Shown here one piece after another: positions 1 through 8,861 of a stretch of DNA of 64,000 nt. Made by a program: the position numbers and the translations under genes. The stretch is taken from NCBI GenBank assembly GCA_026003355.1, contig BPHC01000001.1, forward strand, positions 392,109 through 456,108. Direction: 5' to 3'. Positions within the stretch are counted from its first letter, which is position 1. Each line of letters begins with the position of its first letter. The stretch comes from Cyclobacteriaceae bacterium (GTDB lineage: Bacteria > Bacteroidota > Bacteroidia > Cytophagales > Cyclobacteriaceae). The notes under the pieces are model-generated. The model searched no databases. It saw only the letters and a program-made list of their open reading frames with translations, and was not told where the DNA came from.

Positions 1-1
1 G

Positions 2-184
2 CAAATTTTCAGACTGCTGGAAATAAACGGACTGATGTATGAAGAGGGCAACCCCACCGGTGTAAAACAACTCTTGGCCGAAATGAACATATGCCGGCCT
101 TATGTACGCCTTCCCCTGGTTCCCGCCTCCGACGGGCTCAGGCAGCGCATCGCCACGGCTTATCAGGCCATAAAAAAAGGGTAG
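2..184 (+). CDS. dapA: 4-hydroxy-tetrahydrodipicolinate synthase, C-terminal end (partial)
   Basis: The window opens inside this gene; 60 residues and the stop remain. The visible end contains EEGNPTGVKQLL and RLPLVPASDGLR, which match the C-terminal helices of DapA, where NP.G.K and RLPL.P.S are characteristic. DapA condenses pyruvate with aspartate semialdehyde in lysine and diaminopimelate synthesis in the cytoplasm. The catalytic lysine and N-terminal barrel lie outside the window, so activity cannot be judged. The gene runs directly into a strong hairpin terminator that overlaps its stop codon. The assignment is firm for so short a piece. Confidence 0.88.
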   Translation, partial: QIFRLLEINGLMYEEGNPTGVKQLLAEMNICRPYVRLPLVPASDGLRQRIATAYQAIKKG

Positions 185-201
185 GAAGCCTACCCTTTTT
201 T
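172..201. terminator. Bidirectional intrinsic terminator between dapA and the Hc1 gene
   Basis: A perfect 7-bp stem, GGGTAGG/CCTACCC, with a 3-base loop is flanked by seven A on the left and six T on the right. It can therefore stop transcription in both directions. It overlaps the dapA stop codon and sits just beyond the 3' end of the convergent Hc1-like gene. Confidence 0.85.
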
Positions 202-219
202 ATGCATATCCGGCACAGA

Positions 220-396
220 TTAACCTTTGCTCTTCAGCTCCTGCACTTCAATGCGGATTTGCTGAGCCATGTTTTTAAGCTCCTGCATTCCTTTTCTGAG
301 GCGCGTTCCTGCTGCGCTATTGCCTTTGTTGTAAAACTTGTCAGCATCGGCTTCCAGCGAAGCAACAAGATTTTTCAGTTCTTGAAATTTTTGCAT
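220..396 (-). CDS. Histone H1-like protein, Hc1 family (58 aa)
   Basis: This small ORF encodes MQKFQELKNLVASLEADADK followed by FYNKGNSAAGTRLRKGMQEL and a helical basic tail. The pattern FY.KGN.AAGTR.RKGMQELK is what I recognise as the Bacteroidota Hc1/histone-H1-like family (PF07432 type), small DNA-binding proteins thought to compact the nucleoid. The whole protein is predicted helical, with a charge-rich Lys/Glu pattern. It lies convergent to dapA across a shared terminator. It is short but complete, with an ATG start and TAA stop. Other lysine-rich proteins occur at about 39.8 and 47.2 kb but are of a different type. Confidence 0.82.
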   Translation of the reverse strand: MQKFQELKNLVASLEADADKFYNKGNSAAGTRLRKGMQELKNMAQQIRIEVQELKSKG

Positions 397-481
397 TGTA
401 CTGATATTTAAGGGGTTAATAATGTTTCAATACGCCAATTTAGCTAAAAACGCATAAAACCAACGAAAAACCGCATTTTTT

Positions 482-1738
482 TTATCGGGGCCGGGTAACG
501 GCCACCAGTTCTTCGTTGCGGTAAAAGCCACTGTCCAGCTTGGATTTAAGGGCTGAAAAGGCATTCAGGGTGCGCTCTACATCTTCCAGCGAATGGGCGG
601 CCGTAGGGATAATCCTGAACATAATAACATCCTTAGGCACAACAGGATAGATTACCACCGAGCAGAAAATATTGAAGTTCTCCCGAAGGTCCATGGCCAT
701 GTTGGCCGCTTCGCCCACCCCGCCCTTAAAGAGCACGGGGGTAACTGGTGAACTGGTCTGACCAATATTAAAACCGCGCTCGCGCAAACCGTTCTGCATG
801 GCGTTAACAATTTGCCATAGCTTTTCTCTTAGCATGGGTTGCGTGCGCAGCAGTTCCAGTCGCTTTAAAGCACCAATAACCAGCGGCATCGGCAGGCTTT
901 TGGCATATATCTGAGACCGAACCGAGTACCGCAGATATTTAATAACCCGCGCGTCGCCTCCTATAAAAGCGCCAATGCTGGCCATTGATTTGGCAAACGT
1001 AGAGAAATACAGGTCAATGCCCTCCTGCACACCCTGCTCCTCTCCTGTACCAGCACCGGTTTTACCCATGGTACCAAATCCGTGGGCATCGTCCACAAAC
1101 AGGCGGAAGTTATATTTCTTTTTCAATTCTACCACGCCCTTCAGGTCGCCCTGCCGGCCGCTCATGCCAAACACGCCTTCGGTTATTACCAGTATTCCTC
1201 CCCCGGTTTCATTAGCCAGGCGGGTAGCCCGTTGCAGCTGTTTTTCCAGGCTGCCCATATCATTATGGGCGTAAACAAACCGCTTGCCCATATGCAAACG
1301 CACACCATCAATTATGCAGGCATGCGATTCGGCATCGTAAACAATCACATCTTTTCGGTCAACCAGCGCATCAATAACCGACACTACGCCCTGATAGCCG
1401 TAATTCAGCAGCATTACATCTTCTTTGCCTATAAATGCCGCAAGTTGTTTTTCCAGTTCGATATGATGTACCGAGTTGCCCGACATCATGCGCGCACCCA
1501 TGGGATGACCCAATCCGAAACGGGCAGCGGCCTCGGCATCGGCTTTGCGCACTTCCGGATGGTTGGCCAAACCCAGGTAATTATTCAGGCTCCAGTTTAA
1601 AACGGGCCGGCCGTTAAAGGTCATGTGCGGCCCGATTTCCCCCTCCAACTTGGGGAAAAAGAAATAGTCATCAGGAAGATGGGAATATTTGGCCAGGGGG
1701 CCGGCTTCCATCTTGAGCTTCTCAAATAAGTCGGTCAT
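482..1738 (-). CDS. PLP-dependent alpha-oxoamine synthase, likely serine palmitoyltransferase-type
   Basis: This 418-residue protein has the fold type I PLP layout of the KBL/BioF/SPT family. SLNNYLGLANHP lies near the N-terminus, followed by MGARMMSGNSVHHIELEK, the DAESHACIIDG segment, the cofactor-contacting VDDAHGFGTMG, and TFAKSMASIGAF with the Schiff-base lysine. Such enzymes condense an amino acid with an acyl-CoA. In Bacteroidota close relatives are annotated as serine palmitoyltransferase, the first step of sphingolipid synthesis, or as 2-amino-3-ketobutyrate CoA ligase. The sequence alone does not decide the acyl and amino substrates. It is transcribed away from the biotin carboxylase gene and stands alone. 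Confidence 0.8.
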   Translation of the reverse strand: MTDLFEKLKMEAGPLAKYSHLPDDYFFFPKLEGEIGPHMTFNGRPVLNWSLNNYLGLANHPEVRKADAEAAARFGLGHPMGARMMSGNSVHHIELEKQLAAFIGKEDVMLLNYGYQGVVSVIDALVDRKDVIVYDAESHACIIDGVRLHMGKRFVYAHNDMGSLEKQLQRATRLANETGGGILVITEGVFGMSGRQGDLKGVVELKKKYNFRLFVDDAHGFGTMGKTGAGTGEEQGVQEGIDLYFSTFAKSMASIGAFIGGDARVIKYLRYSVRSQIYAKSLPMPLVIGALKRLELLRTQPMLREKLWQIVNAMQNGLRERGFNIGQTSSPVTPVLFKGGVGEAANMAMDLRENFNIFCSVVIYPVVPKDVIMFRIIPTAAHSLEDVERTLNAFSALKSKLDSGFYRNEELVAVTRPR

Positions 1739-1857
1739 GTTCGGATTGGTGTTTTAAAATTGCGGCAAAAATAACGAAAAACACTCATAATCCCCTTCCG
1801 GCATTGCCTGTGCCATTGGCGCAACGGTTTTAATTCATTAGCATTGCAATTTTGTAT

Positions 1858-3351
1858 ATGAAGAAAATAACCAAAATACTGGTGGCCAACAGGGGTGAGA
1901 TAGCCCTTCGCATTATGCGAAGTGCCCGTGAGATGGGCATCCGCACGGTGGCGGTGTTCAGCGAGGCCGACCGCCAGGCACTGCACGTTCGCTTTGCCGA
2001 TGAAGCGGTTTGTATTGGTCCGCCTCCTTCTTCGGCTTCTTATCTCAACATACCGGCCATATTAAAGGCTGCCAGGCTTACCGGTGCCGATGCCATACAT
2101 CCCGGTTACGGCTTTTTATCTGAAAACGAAGCCTTCGCCCGGGCTGTCCTGGACGAAGGAATTGTATTTATAGGTCCATCGCCTTCTTCTATTTCCTTAA
2201 TGGGTAGCAAGCTGGCTGCAAAAAAAGCCGTTGAGGCATTTGGCGTGCCTCTGGTTCCGGGTACAAGCGAGCCCATAGCCGATCCCGTCGCTGCCAAAAA
2301 GCTTGCTGCCCGCATTGGCTATCCGGTTTTGATAAAAGCCAGTGCCGGAGGAGGGGGCAAGGGCATGCGCATAGTTAACCGCGAAGACGAGTTCGATGAA
2401 CAAATGGAACGTGCCGTTAGCGAGGCAACAGCCGCTTTCGGTGATGGATCGGTGTTTATCGAAAAATATGTGTCCAGCCCCAGGCATATTGAATTCCAGA
2501 TATTTGGCGATACGCACGGCAACATCGTTCATCTGTTCGAGCGGGAGTGCTCCATACAACGCCGGCACCAGAAAGTTATTGAAGAAGCGCCCTCATCGGT
2601 GCTCACACCCCGGCTCAGGCAGGCCATGGGCGAAGCCGCCATAAACGTAGCGCGGTCGGCACAATACTATGGCGCCGGCACGGTAGAATTTATCCTGGAC
2701 GAAAATCTTAACTTCTACTTTCTTGAAATGAACACCAGGTTACAGGTTGAACATCCGGTTACTGAAATGATTACCGGGCTGGACCTGGTGAAGCTGCAGA
2801 TACAGGTGGCGCAGGGCGAAAAACTGCCCTTTTCACAATCCGACATAACCATGCACGGGCATGCCATTGAGATACGCGTTTATGCCGAAGACCCCGCCAA
2901 CAACTTTCTTCCGGATGTGGGCCGTTTAACAACCTATCAGCGACCGCAGGGACACGGCATACGGGTCGATGACGGCTTTGAAGAAGGTATGGAAATACCG
3001 GTGCATTACGACCCCATGATTGCCAAGCTCATTGCCCATGCCGGCAGCCGCCCCGAAGCCATAGCCAAAATGCTGCGCGCCATAGACGAATACCGCATTA
3101 CCGGTGTGGCCACCACGCTTCCGTTCTGCCGGTTTGTGCTCAGGCATCCGGCCTTTTACAACGGAAAATTTGACACCCGTTTTGTTGAACAGCACTACCG
3201 ACCGGAAAAACTTGTTCATGAACCTGACGAAGAAACTGTGGAAGTGGCAGCAGCCCTGGCTGCTCTGGCTGCATCAGAAAGCGAACGTCAGGTAACAGCG
3301 CTGCCTGTGGCCAATCAGGTAAGCAAGTGGAAGTTAAACCGCCTGTACTAG
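1858..3351 (+). CDS. accC: Biotin carboxylase subunit of an acyl-CoA carboxylase
   Basis: The 497-residue protein carries the biotin carboxylase N-domain (KILVANRGEIALRIMRSARE), an ATP-grasp domain with the glycine loop KASAGGGGKGMRIV, the ECSIQRRHQKVIEE segment, EMNTRLQVEHPVTE and a C-terminal biotin carboxylase domain. It carboxylates biotin on a carrier protein using ATP and bicarbonate. Classical AccC is about 450 residues; this one has a 40-residue Ala/Glu-rich extension ending SKWKLNRLY, as seen in Bacteroidota propionyl/acyl-CoA carboxylases. An in-frame TTG two codons upstream is possible, but ATG at 1858 gives the usual start. No carrier or carboxyltransferase gene is adjacent. Confidence 0.88.
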   Translation: MKKITKILVANRGEIALRIMRSAREMGIRTVAVFSEADRQALHVRFADEAVCIGPPPSSASYLNIPAILKAARLTGADAIHPGYGFLSENEAFARAVLDEGIVFIGPSPSSISLMGSKLAAKKAVEAFGVPLVPGTSEPIADPVAAKKLAARIGYPVLIKASAGGGGKGMRIVNREDEFDEQMERAVSEATAAFGDGSVFIEKYVSSPRHIEFQIFGDTHGNIVHLFERECSIQRRHQKVIEEAPSSVLTPRLRQAMGEAAINVARSAQYYGAGTVEFILDENLNFYFLEMNTRLQVEHPVTEMITGLDLVKLQIQVAQGEKLPFSQSDITMHGHAIEIRVYAEDPANNFLPDVGRLTTYQRPQGHGIRVDDGFEEGMEIPVHYDPMIAKLIAHAGSRPEAIAKMLRAIDEYRITGVATTLPFCRFVLRHPAFYNGKFDTRFVEQHYRPEKLVHEPDEETVEVAAALAALAASESERQVTALPVANQVSKWKLNRLY

Positions 3352-3356
3352 CATTC

Positions 3357-4655
3357 ATGGCTGAAATATTACCTATCAGGGCCTGGCGTTACAACCCTCA
3401 GCTGGCCGCCGAAATAGAAGCGCTTACTGCTCCCCTGTTCGATGTGGTGTCAGAAAAGCAGCGACAGGCACTTTACCGTAATTCCTACAACAGCATTCAC
3501 CTAACCGTGCCGCAGGGCACACCTCAACAGGCTGCGCAACTGCTGCAAAGCTGGAAAGAAAATAATATTTTAATTCAGGATAAGTTGCCGGGCATTTATG
3601 TGTATTACCAGTACTTTACCCTGCCGGGCAATCCCAAACCCTTTTGCCGGAAGGGATTCATCTGCCATGTGCGCGTGTACGATTGGAACGAAGGCATAAT
3701 ACTGAGACACGAAAACACTATCCCTGGCGCTGTGAACGACCGCATTGCACTGCTGGAAAGCACCGCTTTTCACAGCAGTCCCACGCACGGACTGTATGAA
3801 GATCCGAACTTTACACTTGAACCGCTGATGGATGAAGCCATGACCCAGCCCCTGTACGAAACGGAGGACTATCAGGGTGTACGCGATGTATTGGCGGTTA
3901 TTCACGATGCCCGGGCCATAAAAATGTTTATGCAGGTGCTCCGCGATAAAACCCTGGTGCTGGCCGATGGACACCACCGCTACGAAGCTTCGATTGCGGT
4001 AAAACAAAAGTGCCGGGCTGCCAGCCCCCACCACACCGGCAAGGAAGGATACAATTATCACCTGATGTACTTAACCAATACAAAGGCCAACGACCTCTGC
4101 ATTTTGCCCACGCACCGGCTTATAAAAGATTTACCCGGCCTGAATGAACAAGCGGTAATGAAAAAACTTGAAGAATATTTTGCCATACGGCCGCTGGAAG
4201 AGCCCGATACCATACCCGAAATTATAGCCGGAAAACCCTGGGCGTTTGGTTTGATTTTTCCCGAAAACGCCTACAAAATCCGCCTCAAACCCGAGGCGCT
4301 TACCCGGATTACCTGGCCCTTTCCGAAAGAAATTCTGGAACTTGACCTCACCGTTTTGCACTATTTCATTCTTGAAAAGGCACTGGGCATACCCGGTAAA
4401 ACCCAGCGCTCATCACCATATGTGGCGTACGACCGCAATTTTTCCGATTGTCTGCTTAAAGTCATGCAGGGCAAAGCCCAGCTGGCCATCATTACCAATC
4501 AGATAACGATTGAACAGGTGATGCAGGTATGCCGAAGCGGCTATACCATGCCCCAAAAATCGACCTATTTTTATCCTAAGGTGATTAGCGGTTTTGTTTT
4601 CAGCTCCATACGGCAGTCTGAATTTGCCGTGCCACCCTACGCACCATTTCCCTGA
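3357..4655 (+). CDS. DUF1015 family protein
   Basis: The 432-residue protein begins MAEILPIRAWRYNP and contains the signature LADGHHRYEASIAV near the middle, both typical of DUF1015 (PF06245). The biochemical function of the family is not established; members are often found near serine or central metabolism genes. The ATG lies 5 bases after the biotin carboxylase stop, which indicates co-transcription, and maf follows after 8 bases. No signal peptide or membrane segment is seen, so it should be cytoplasmic. ATG at 3357 is chosen over upstream in-frame codons because it gives the conserved N-terminus. Confidence 0.85.
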   Translation: MAEILPIRAWRYNPQLAAEIEALTAPLFDVVSEKQRQALYRNSYNSIHLTVPQGTPQQAAQLLQSWKENNILIQDKLPGIYVYYQYFTLPGNPKPFCRKGFICHVRVYDWNEGIILRHENTIPGAVNDRIALLESTAFHSSPTHGLYEDPNFTLEPLMDEAMTQPLYETEDYQGVRDVLAVIHDARAIKMFMQVLRDKTLVLADGHHRYEASIAVKQKCRAASPHHTGKEGYNYHLMYLTNTKANDLCILPTHRLIKDLPGLNEQAVMKKLEEYFAIRPLEEPDTIPEIIAGKPWAFGLIFPENAYKIRLKPEALTRITWPFPKEILELDLTVLHYFILEKALGIPGKTQRSSPYVAYDRNFSDCLLKVMQGKAQLAIITNQITIEQVMQVCRSGYTMPQKSTYFYPKVISGFVFSSIRQSEFAVPPYAPFP

Positions 4656-4663
4656 ACACGGAT

Positions 4664-5233
4664 ATGATGCTGCAAAGGAAGCTCATTCTTGCCTCCACTT
4701 CGCCCCGCAGGCAATTTCTGCTGCGGGAAGCAGGTTTTGATTTTATAATAGAAAAACCTGATGCCGATGAATGCTTTCCACCGGAGCTGCCGGCAAGCCA
4801 GGTTGCGCGTTTTCTGGCCCTTAAAAAAGCTGAATCTTTTCGCGCCCGCATCGGCAATGAAATTGTGCTCACGGCCGATACGGTGGTTATATTAAACAAT
4901 GAAATTCTGAACAAACCCCAAAACCGATCGGAAGCCATATCGATGTTAAGCCGTTTAAGCGGCAAAACACATGTTGTAATAACCGGTGTATGCATACTTT
5001 CGGCCGAAAAGGAAATAACTTTTGACGACGCTACCGAAGTAACCTTCGCCTCATTAACCAGCCAGGAAATTGCCTTTTATGTGGATAAATACAAGCCGTA
5101 CGACAAAGCAGGTTCGTACGGTGCGCAGGATTTTATAGGAATGGTGGGCATTGAACGGATAAACGGCTCTTACTTTAATGTTATGGGTTTGCCCATGCAC
5201 AAAGTGTACCGCGCTTTAAAAGATTGGGCATGA
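4664..5233 (+). CDS. maf: Maf-like nucleotide pyrophosphatase
   Basis: The 189-residue protein has the Maf/Ham1-fold motifs in order: LASTSPRRQFLL with the phosphate-binding S-R-R, the DADE acidic motif, TADTVVILNN, KPQNRSEAISML and YDKAGSYGAQ. Maf proteins hydrolyse non-canonical or pyrimidine nucleoside triphosphates to monophosphates and are linked to septum inhibition. The layout fits the dTTP/UTP-type (YhdE) subgroup. A second ATG follows directly at 4667. The stop overlaps the start of the next gene as ATGA, suggesting translational coupling. Confidence 0.9.
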   Translation: MMLQRKLILASTSPRRQFLLREAGFDFIIEKPDADECFPPELPASQVARFLALKKAESFRARIGNEIVLTADTVVILNNEILNKPQNRSEAISMLSRLSGKTHVVITGVCILSAEKEITFDDATEVTFASLTSQEIAFYVDKYKPYDKAGSYGAQDFIGMVGIERINGSYFNVMGLPMHKVYRALKDWA

Positions 5234-6150
5234 ATAAAATTTGGCTGTTACTTGTTGACCACGTACGCCGGGATTTTCACGCCACCGCCTACGCCTGTAC
5301 AGGTGCATTTCTTATTGCCTCGCTGGCATTTAACTATGCCATAAACTTTGAAGATAACTATCTGGATACCCTCCCCGACCTGACGCGTTTTGCCGCCTAT
5401 CTGGTCTGGCATAGCCTGGCCTGGTTTGTACCTGTTATGTCAGTAGGCTATTTCAAAAAGCTTCAACCCCTGTTATGGAGTAAAACGTTTTTAGGTACTT
5501 CTGTTTTTGCGTTGGTGTTGCTTAGCCTTGACCGTGTCTTGCCTTTTGTTTCCCAAACAATTATCAGTTTTTTTCATCCGCTTACCCACTATTACTTAAT
5601 TAAACTGGCCAACAACCTTTCGGGTTTGGTGGTACTGGTTTTTCCTCTGTTGGCATATTACCTGCTGTACCACCGCAACCAGGGCCATTTTTACGGCCTT
5701 CGGCCCGGTGGCATAAGCCTGCGACCATACCTGGTGCTGCTTCTCCTTATGCTTCCAGTTCTGGTGGCAGCTGCTTTCCTGCCGGGTTTTCAGGCACAAT
5801 ACCCCATGTACCACAAAACCCCTGCCGATGTTTACTGGCAATGGCCGGCATGGGCAACTGCCACGGTGTACGAAATAAGCTATGCGCTGAATTTCGTGGC
5901 CGTGGAGTTTTTTTACCGCGGTTTTCTGGTGCTGGGCATGGCTGCCTGGCTGGGCAGATCCTCAGTGTTGTGCATGTCGGTGCTGTATTGTTTTCTGCAT
6001 TTCGGAAAACCCCTGCCCGAGGCCATCAGCTCAATTGCCGGAGGTTATATTTTAGGTGTAATTTCGTTTGAAACCCGCAGCATCTGGGGCGGTATTTTGG
6101 TACATATCGGCATTGCCTGGACAATGGAGTTTCTGGGTTTTATTATCTGA
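5230..6150 (+). CDS. CPBP-family intramembrane protein, motif 1 altered
   Basis: This 306-residue polytopic membrane protein has about seven to eight hydrophobic segments. The C-terminal part resembles the CPBP/CAAX-protease (Abi) domain: VEFFYRGF (residues 225-231) for motif 1, CFLHF with His257 for motif 2 and VHIGIAW with His292 for motif 3. Motif 1 is normally EExxxR; here the first Glu is Val225, while Glu226 and Arg230 remain. The first Glu is held to be catalytic in the family, so activity is uncertain. The start overlaps the maf stop (ATGA), choosing ATG 5230. The substrate is unknown. Confidence 0.72.
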   Translation: MNKIWLLLVDHVRRDFHATAYACTGAFLIASLAFNYAINFEDNYLDTLPDLTRFAAYLVWHSLAWFVPVMSVGYFKKLQPLLWSKTFLGTSVFALVLLSLDRVLPFVSQTIISFFHPLTHYYLIKLANNLSGLVVLVFPLLAYYLLYHRNQGHFYGLRPGGISLRPYLVLLLLMLPVLVAAAFLPGFQAQYPMYHKTPADVYWQWPAWATATVYEISYALNFVAVEFFYRGFLVLGMAAWLGRSSVLCMSVLYCFLHFGKPLPEAISSIAGGYILGVISFETRSIWGGILVHIGIAWTMEFLGFII

Positions 6151-6159
6151 CTGTAGCTT

Positions 6160-7197
6160 ATGGAAATTAACGTTCCGGAATTTAATGCGAACTACCGTCC
6201 AAATGGATTAAGTGTGGTTATACCCAATTACAATGGCGCAGACCTGCTGAAAAAAACGCTGCCGCCCCTTGAGGTGGCACTGCAAAAACTTGAGATACCC
6301 TGGGAAGTAATTGTTGCAGACGACTGCTCAACCGACCAATCAACGCACTTTATCAGGCAAAATTTTCCATGGATTACCCTTCTGGAAAAGCCAGAAAACG
6401 AAGGGTTTTCAAAAACCATAAATACGGGCATCGGGCAGGCACGGTTTGAGCTGGTGTTCCTGATGAACAGCGACATCATCCTTACCCCCGATTACTTTGG
6501 TAAACAGTTTAAATACTTTAGCCTGCCCGACACGTTTGGTGTGTGCGGCCGCATTGCAGGCTGGGACGACAATTTTATTCAGGATGGCGCTCGCCTACCG
6601 GCATTTGAGCTGTTTAAACTGAAAATTTCCCGCCATTACATACCCACAGACCTCAACACCAATCCCTGCTTCACCTTATACCTTTCGGGAGCAAATGCAC
6701 TGTTGAACCGCGAAAAACTTTTGCAGCTAAAAGGGTTTAACGAGATTTTCTCCCCGTTTTATGCCGAGGACCTCGAGTTGTCGGTCCGGGCCTGGCGCCG
6801 GGGCTGGAAATGCTATTACGAACACCAGGTGCTGTGCCGGCACCGGTTGTCGGCCACCATCCGTACAAAAGCCCGAAAGGATTACATAAAAAAAATTTAC
6901 TATCGCAATAAACTTTTCTTTCACGGCATACACCTGCCGGCACTTTATCTGGCCGGCTTTATTATACAAACCGCTTGCGAGGCGCTGCTAAGGTTAATGC
7001 TTTTTAACCCCATCCTTTTACAGTCGTTGCTGATGTTTGCAAAGCAGCGGAGGCAATGGATGAAGGCAAGAAATGAATTTGCCAAAACCCCCGGCAGTGT
7101 ATCTTTGCCCCAGGTGGTAAAAAATCTTAAAAGATCGGTTAAAAAGAGCAAGGTGGTCTTCTTCCGATCGGGCCAAATTTCAGCACCCGAACCATGA
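6160..7197 (+). CDS. Glycosyltransferase family 2 protein
   Basis: The 345-residue protein opens with a GT-A nucleotide-sugar domain: LSVVIPNYNGADLL, IVADDCSTDQS (the first acidic motif), ENEGFSKTINTG, and FLMNSDIILTPD carrying the D-x-D-like metal site (NSD). SGANALLNREKL and FYAEDLELSVRAWRRGW form the acceptor-side ED motif region. A hydrophobic stretch near residues 255-290 may anchor it to the inner face of the membrane. It starts the surface-glycan cluster; its stop overlaps the next gene as ATGA. The sugar and acceptor cannot be told from sequence. Confidence 0.85.
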   Translation: MEINVPEFNANYRPNGLSVVIPNYNGADLLKKTLPPLEVALQKLEIPWEVIVADDCSTDQSTHFIRQNFPWITLLEKPENEGFSKTINTGIGQARFELVFLMNSDIILTPDYFGKQFKYFSLPDTFGVCGRIAGWDDNFIQDGARLPAFELFKLKISRHYIPTDLNTNPCFTLYLSGANALLNREKLLQLKGFNEIFSPFYAEDLELSVRAWRRGWKCYYEHQVLCRHRLSATIRTKARKDYIKKIYYRNKLFFHGIHLPALYLAGFIIQTACEALLRLMLFNPILLQSLLMFAKQRRQWMKARNEFAKTPGSVSLPQVVKNLKRSVKKSKVVFFRSGQISAPEP

Positions 7198-8000
7198 ATG
7201 AACCTGTTGAATTTACTGTAATCTTCCGGGCGTGCGATAAGGTTACAGCTGTAAATAGAAATCCGCGGCCTTTCGGACTGGAAAAAACCGAGCTGGTTAA
7301 GCTTTGTTTCCTGAGCCTGGAAAAAGCACTCGAAAATTTACCGCACAAAATAATTGTTCTGGGCGATGACCTGTCGGATAATCTTTGTAATTTTTTCACA
7401 AATAAAAATATTAAGCTGATTACCGGGGTGTTTGGAAACGACAATTCTATACGAAAAACGCTGGAAATTGCAGCACAAGTGCCCGATAACCAATGGATAT
7501 ATTTTTGTGAAGATGACTACCTTCATGCACCCGACGCCCTGAACAAAGCCGCTGATTTTATACGCGAACAACCTTCCGTTTTACAGCAATCTTTTAAAAT
7601 TTACAATCCTTCATCGTGGATTAATCTCCAAAACAAGCCTTTGTTTCTTTTTCTTCCCGATTATCCTGACCGGTATATACCCAAGTACAGGAAACACGCT
7701 CTTATCGTAACAACGTCATCGTTGCATTGGCGCCAGGTTAGCCATATTACTTTCAGCTTTATTGCAAAATCAGCCACCATAAAGCGATTTCATGCAATAC
7801 TTTACAAGGCTGCGCACCGGGCAAACGACCGCATGCTGAGCCGCAAACTGTTTGGACGGCTGGGCTATGGACCAGGTAGCCGGGCTGTATGCTTCTCGCC
7901 GGTTCCGGGCCTGTCAACCCATATGCACCGTGACACCATGACCCCGCTGGTGGACTGGAAGGCCATATTAGACCATACTAAAGCAGCGCTCAACAACTGA
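7194..8000 (+). CDS. Putative glycosyltransferase, GT-A-like
   Basis: This 268-residue protein begins VEFTVIFRACDKVTAVNRNP and contains IIVLGDDLSD and IYFCEDDYLH, the latter resembling the acidic metal-binding motif of GT-A glycosyltransferases. The region after it (YNPSSWINLQ, RYRKHALIVTTSSLHWRQV in spirit of acceptor loops) is not one I recognise firmly. It starts within the stop of the upstream GT2 gene (ATGA) and is followed after 6 bases by an FkbM methyltransferase. The context supports a role in glycan assembly. It could belong to an undescribed glycosyltransferase family, so the specific call is tentative. Confidence 0.5.
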   Translation: MNEPVEFTVIFRACDKVTAVNRNPRPFGLEKTELVKLCFLSLEKALENLPHKIIVLGDDLSDNLCNFFTNKNIKLITGVFGNDNSIRKTLEIAAQVPDNQWIYFCEDDYLHAPDALNKAADFIREQPSVLQQSFKIYNPSSWINLQNKPLFLFLPDYPDRYIPKYRKHALIVTTSSLHWRQVSHITFSFIAKSATIKRFHAILYKAAHRANDRMLSRKLFGRLGYGPGSRAVCFSPVPGLSTHMHRDTMTPLVDWKAILDHTKAALNN

Positions 8001-8006
8001 AAAGAC

Positions 8007-8861
8007 ATGGCATTTAAACAAATTTTTCACCTCAGCAGACTTCCACGCGAAGTCCGAAAACAGGTAATCGGTCATTATGTAAATAAAATTTTGGGGAAGC
8101 CCGGAAGCACACTGCAGAAAACTTCCAAAAATATCCTTAAACTGGCGGGTGGCCTTCCGGAATTTGAAATTGAAGAATTCTCCGAACAGCATGTGGTTAT
8201 CAAACTTTTAACCAAACAACCTGTACATATCCATGCCCGCCCCTATCCCAGCAGCGACCTTTTTACACTCAAAGAAGTTTGGGCAAACCATGAGTATGAG
8301 CCCGCTGTTCAACTGCTATGCAGGCAAAACACAACCGATCCTTTAATTGTCGATGCAGGCAGCAATGCTGGTTATTCGGCATTGTATTTTGCTACCTATG
8401 TGCCCAATGCCCGGATAATTTGCATAGAGCCCGATGCCGAGAATTTCAACATCCTTAAAACAAACCTGTCGGCTAACCACATTATGCCTGCAAAGCTCAT
8501 TCAGGGCGCGTTGTATCCCCGTTCGAGCCGGCTGGAAATTAAATCAGATTACAGGGGCGGAACCCATGCTTCCTATTATGTGGCAGAACAACCCGAAGGC
8601 TCCATACAGGGATATACCTTTCAGGATATCGTAAAAGAATTTGCAAATCCGGTTGATCTGCTGAAGGTAGATATTGAAGGGGCCGAAAGTTTGTTGTTTG
8701 AAGACCCTGCGATAGCCTTTCCTATACTTGAACGCCTCCAAGCCATAGCCATTGAAATTCACGATGAAAAAGCCAATCGAACCAGGATACTGGAAAACCT
8801 GAAGAAGAGCGGCTTTTTAGTTTTTACGCGTGGCGAAACCACCTTTGGCCACAGGCGCTAA
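8007..8861 (+). CDS. FkbM-family methyltransferase
   Basis: The 284-residue protein has a Rossmann SAM-binding motif, LIVDAGSNAGYSALYFATY (about residues 112-130), the acidic ribose contact IICIEPDAENF, and the family-typical DLLKVDIEGAESLLFED. FkbM enzymes O-methylate hydroxyl groups on polyketides or glycans; in this cluster a sugar acceptor is the likely target. It sits third in the plus-strand glycan operon. Its stop codon overlaps the stop of the convergent GT2 gene in the tetranucleotide CTAA at 8858-8861. Confidence 0.85.
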   Translation: MAFKQIFHLSRLPREVRKQVIGHYVNKILGKPGSTLQKTSKNILKLAGGLPEFEIEEFSEQHVVIKLLTKQPVHIHARPYPSSDLFTLKEVWANHEYEPAVQLLCRQNTTDPLIVDAGSNAGYSALYFATYVPNARIICIEPDAENFNILKTNLSANHIMPAKLIQGALYPRSSRLEIKSDYRGGTHASYYVAEQPEGSIQGYTFQDIVKEFANPVDLLKVDIEGAESLLFEDPAIAFPILERLQAIAIEIHDEKANRTRILENLKKSGFLVFTRGETTFGHRR

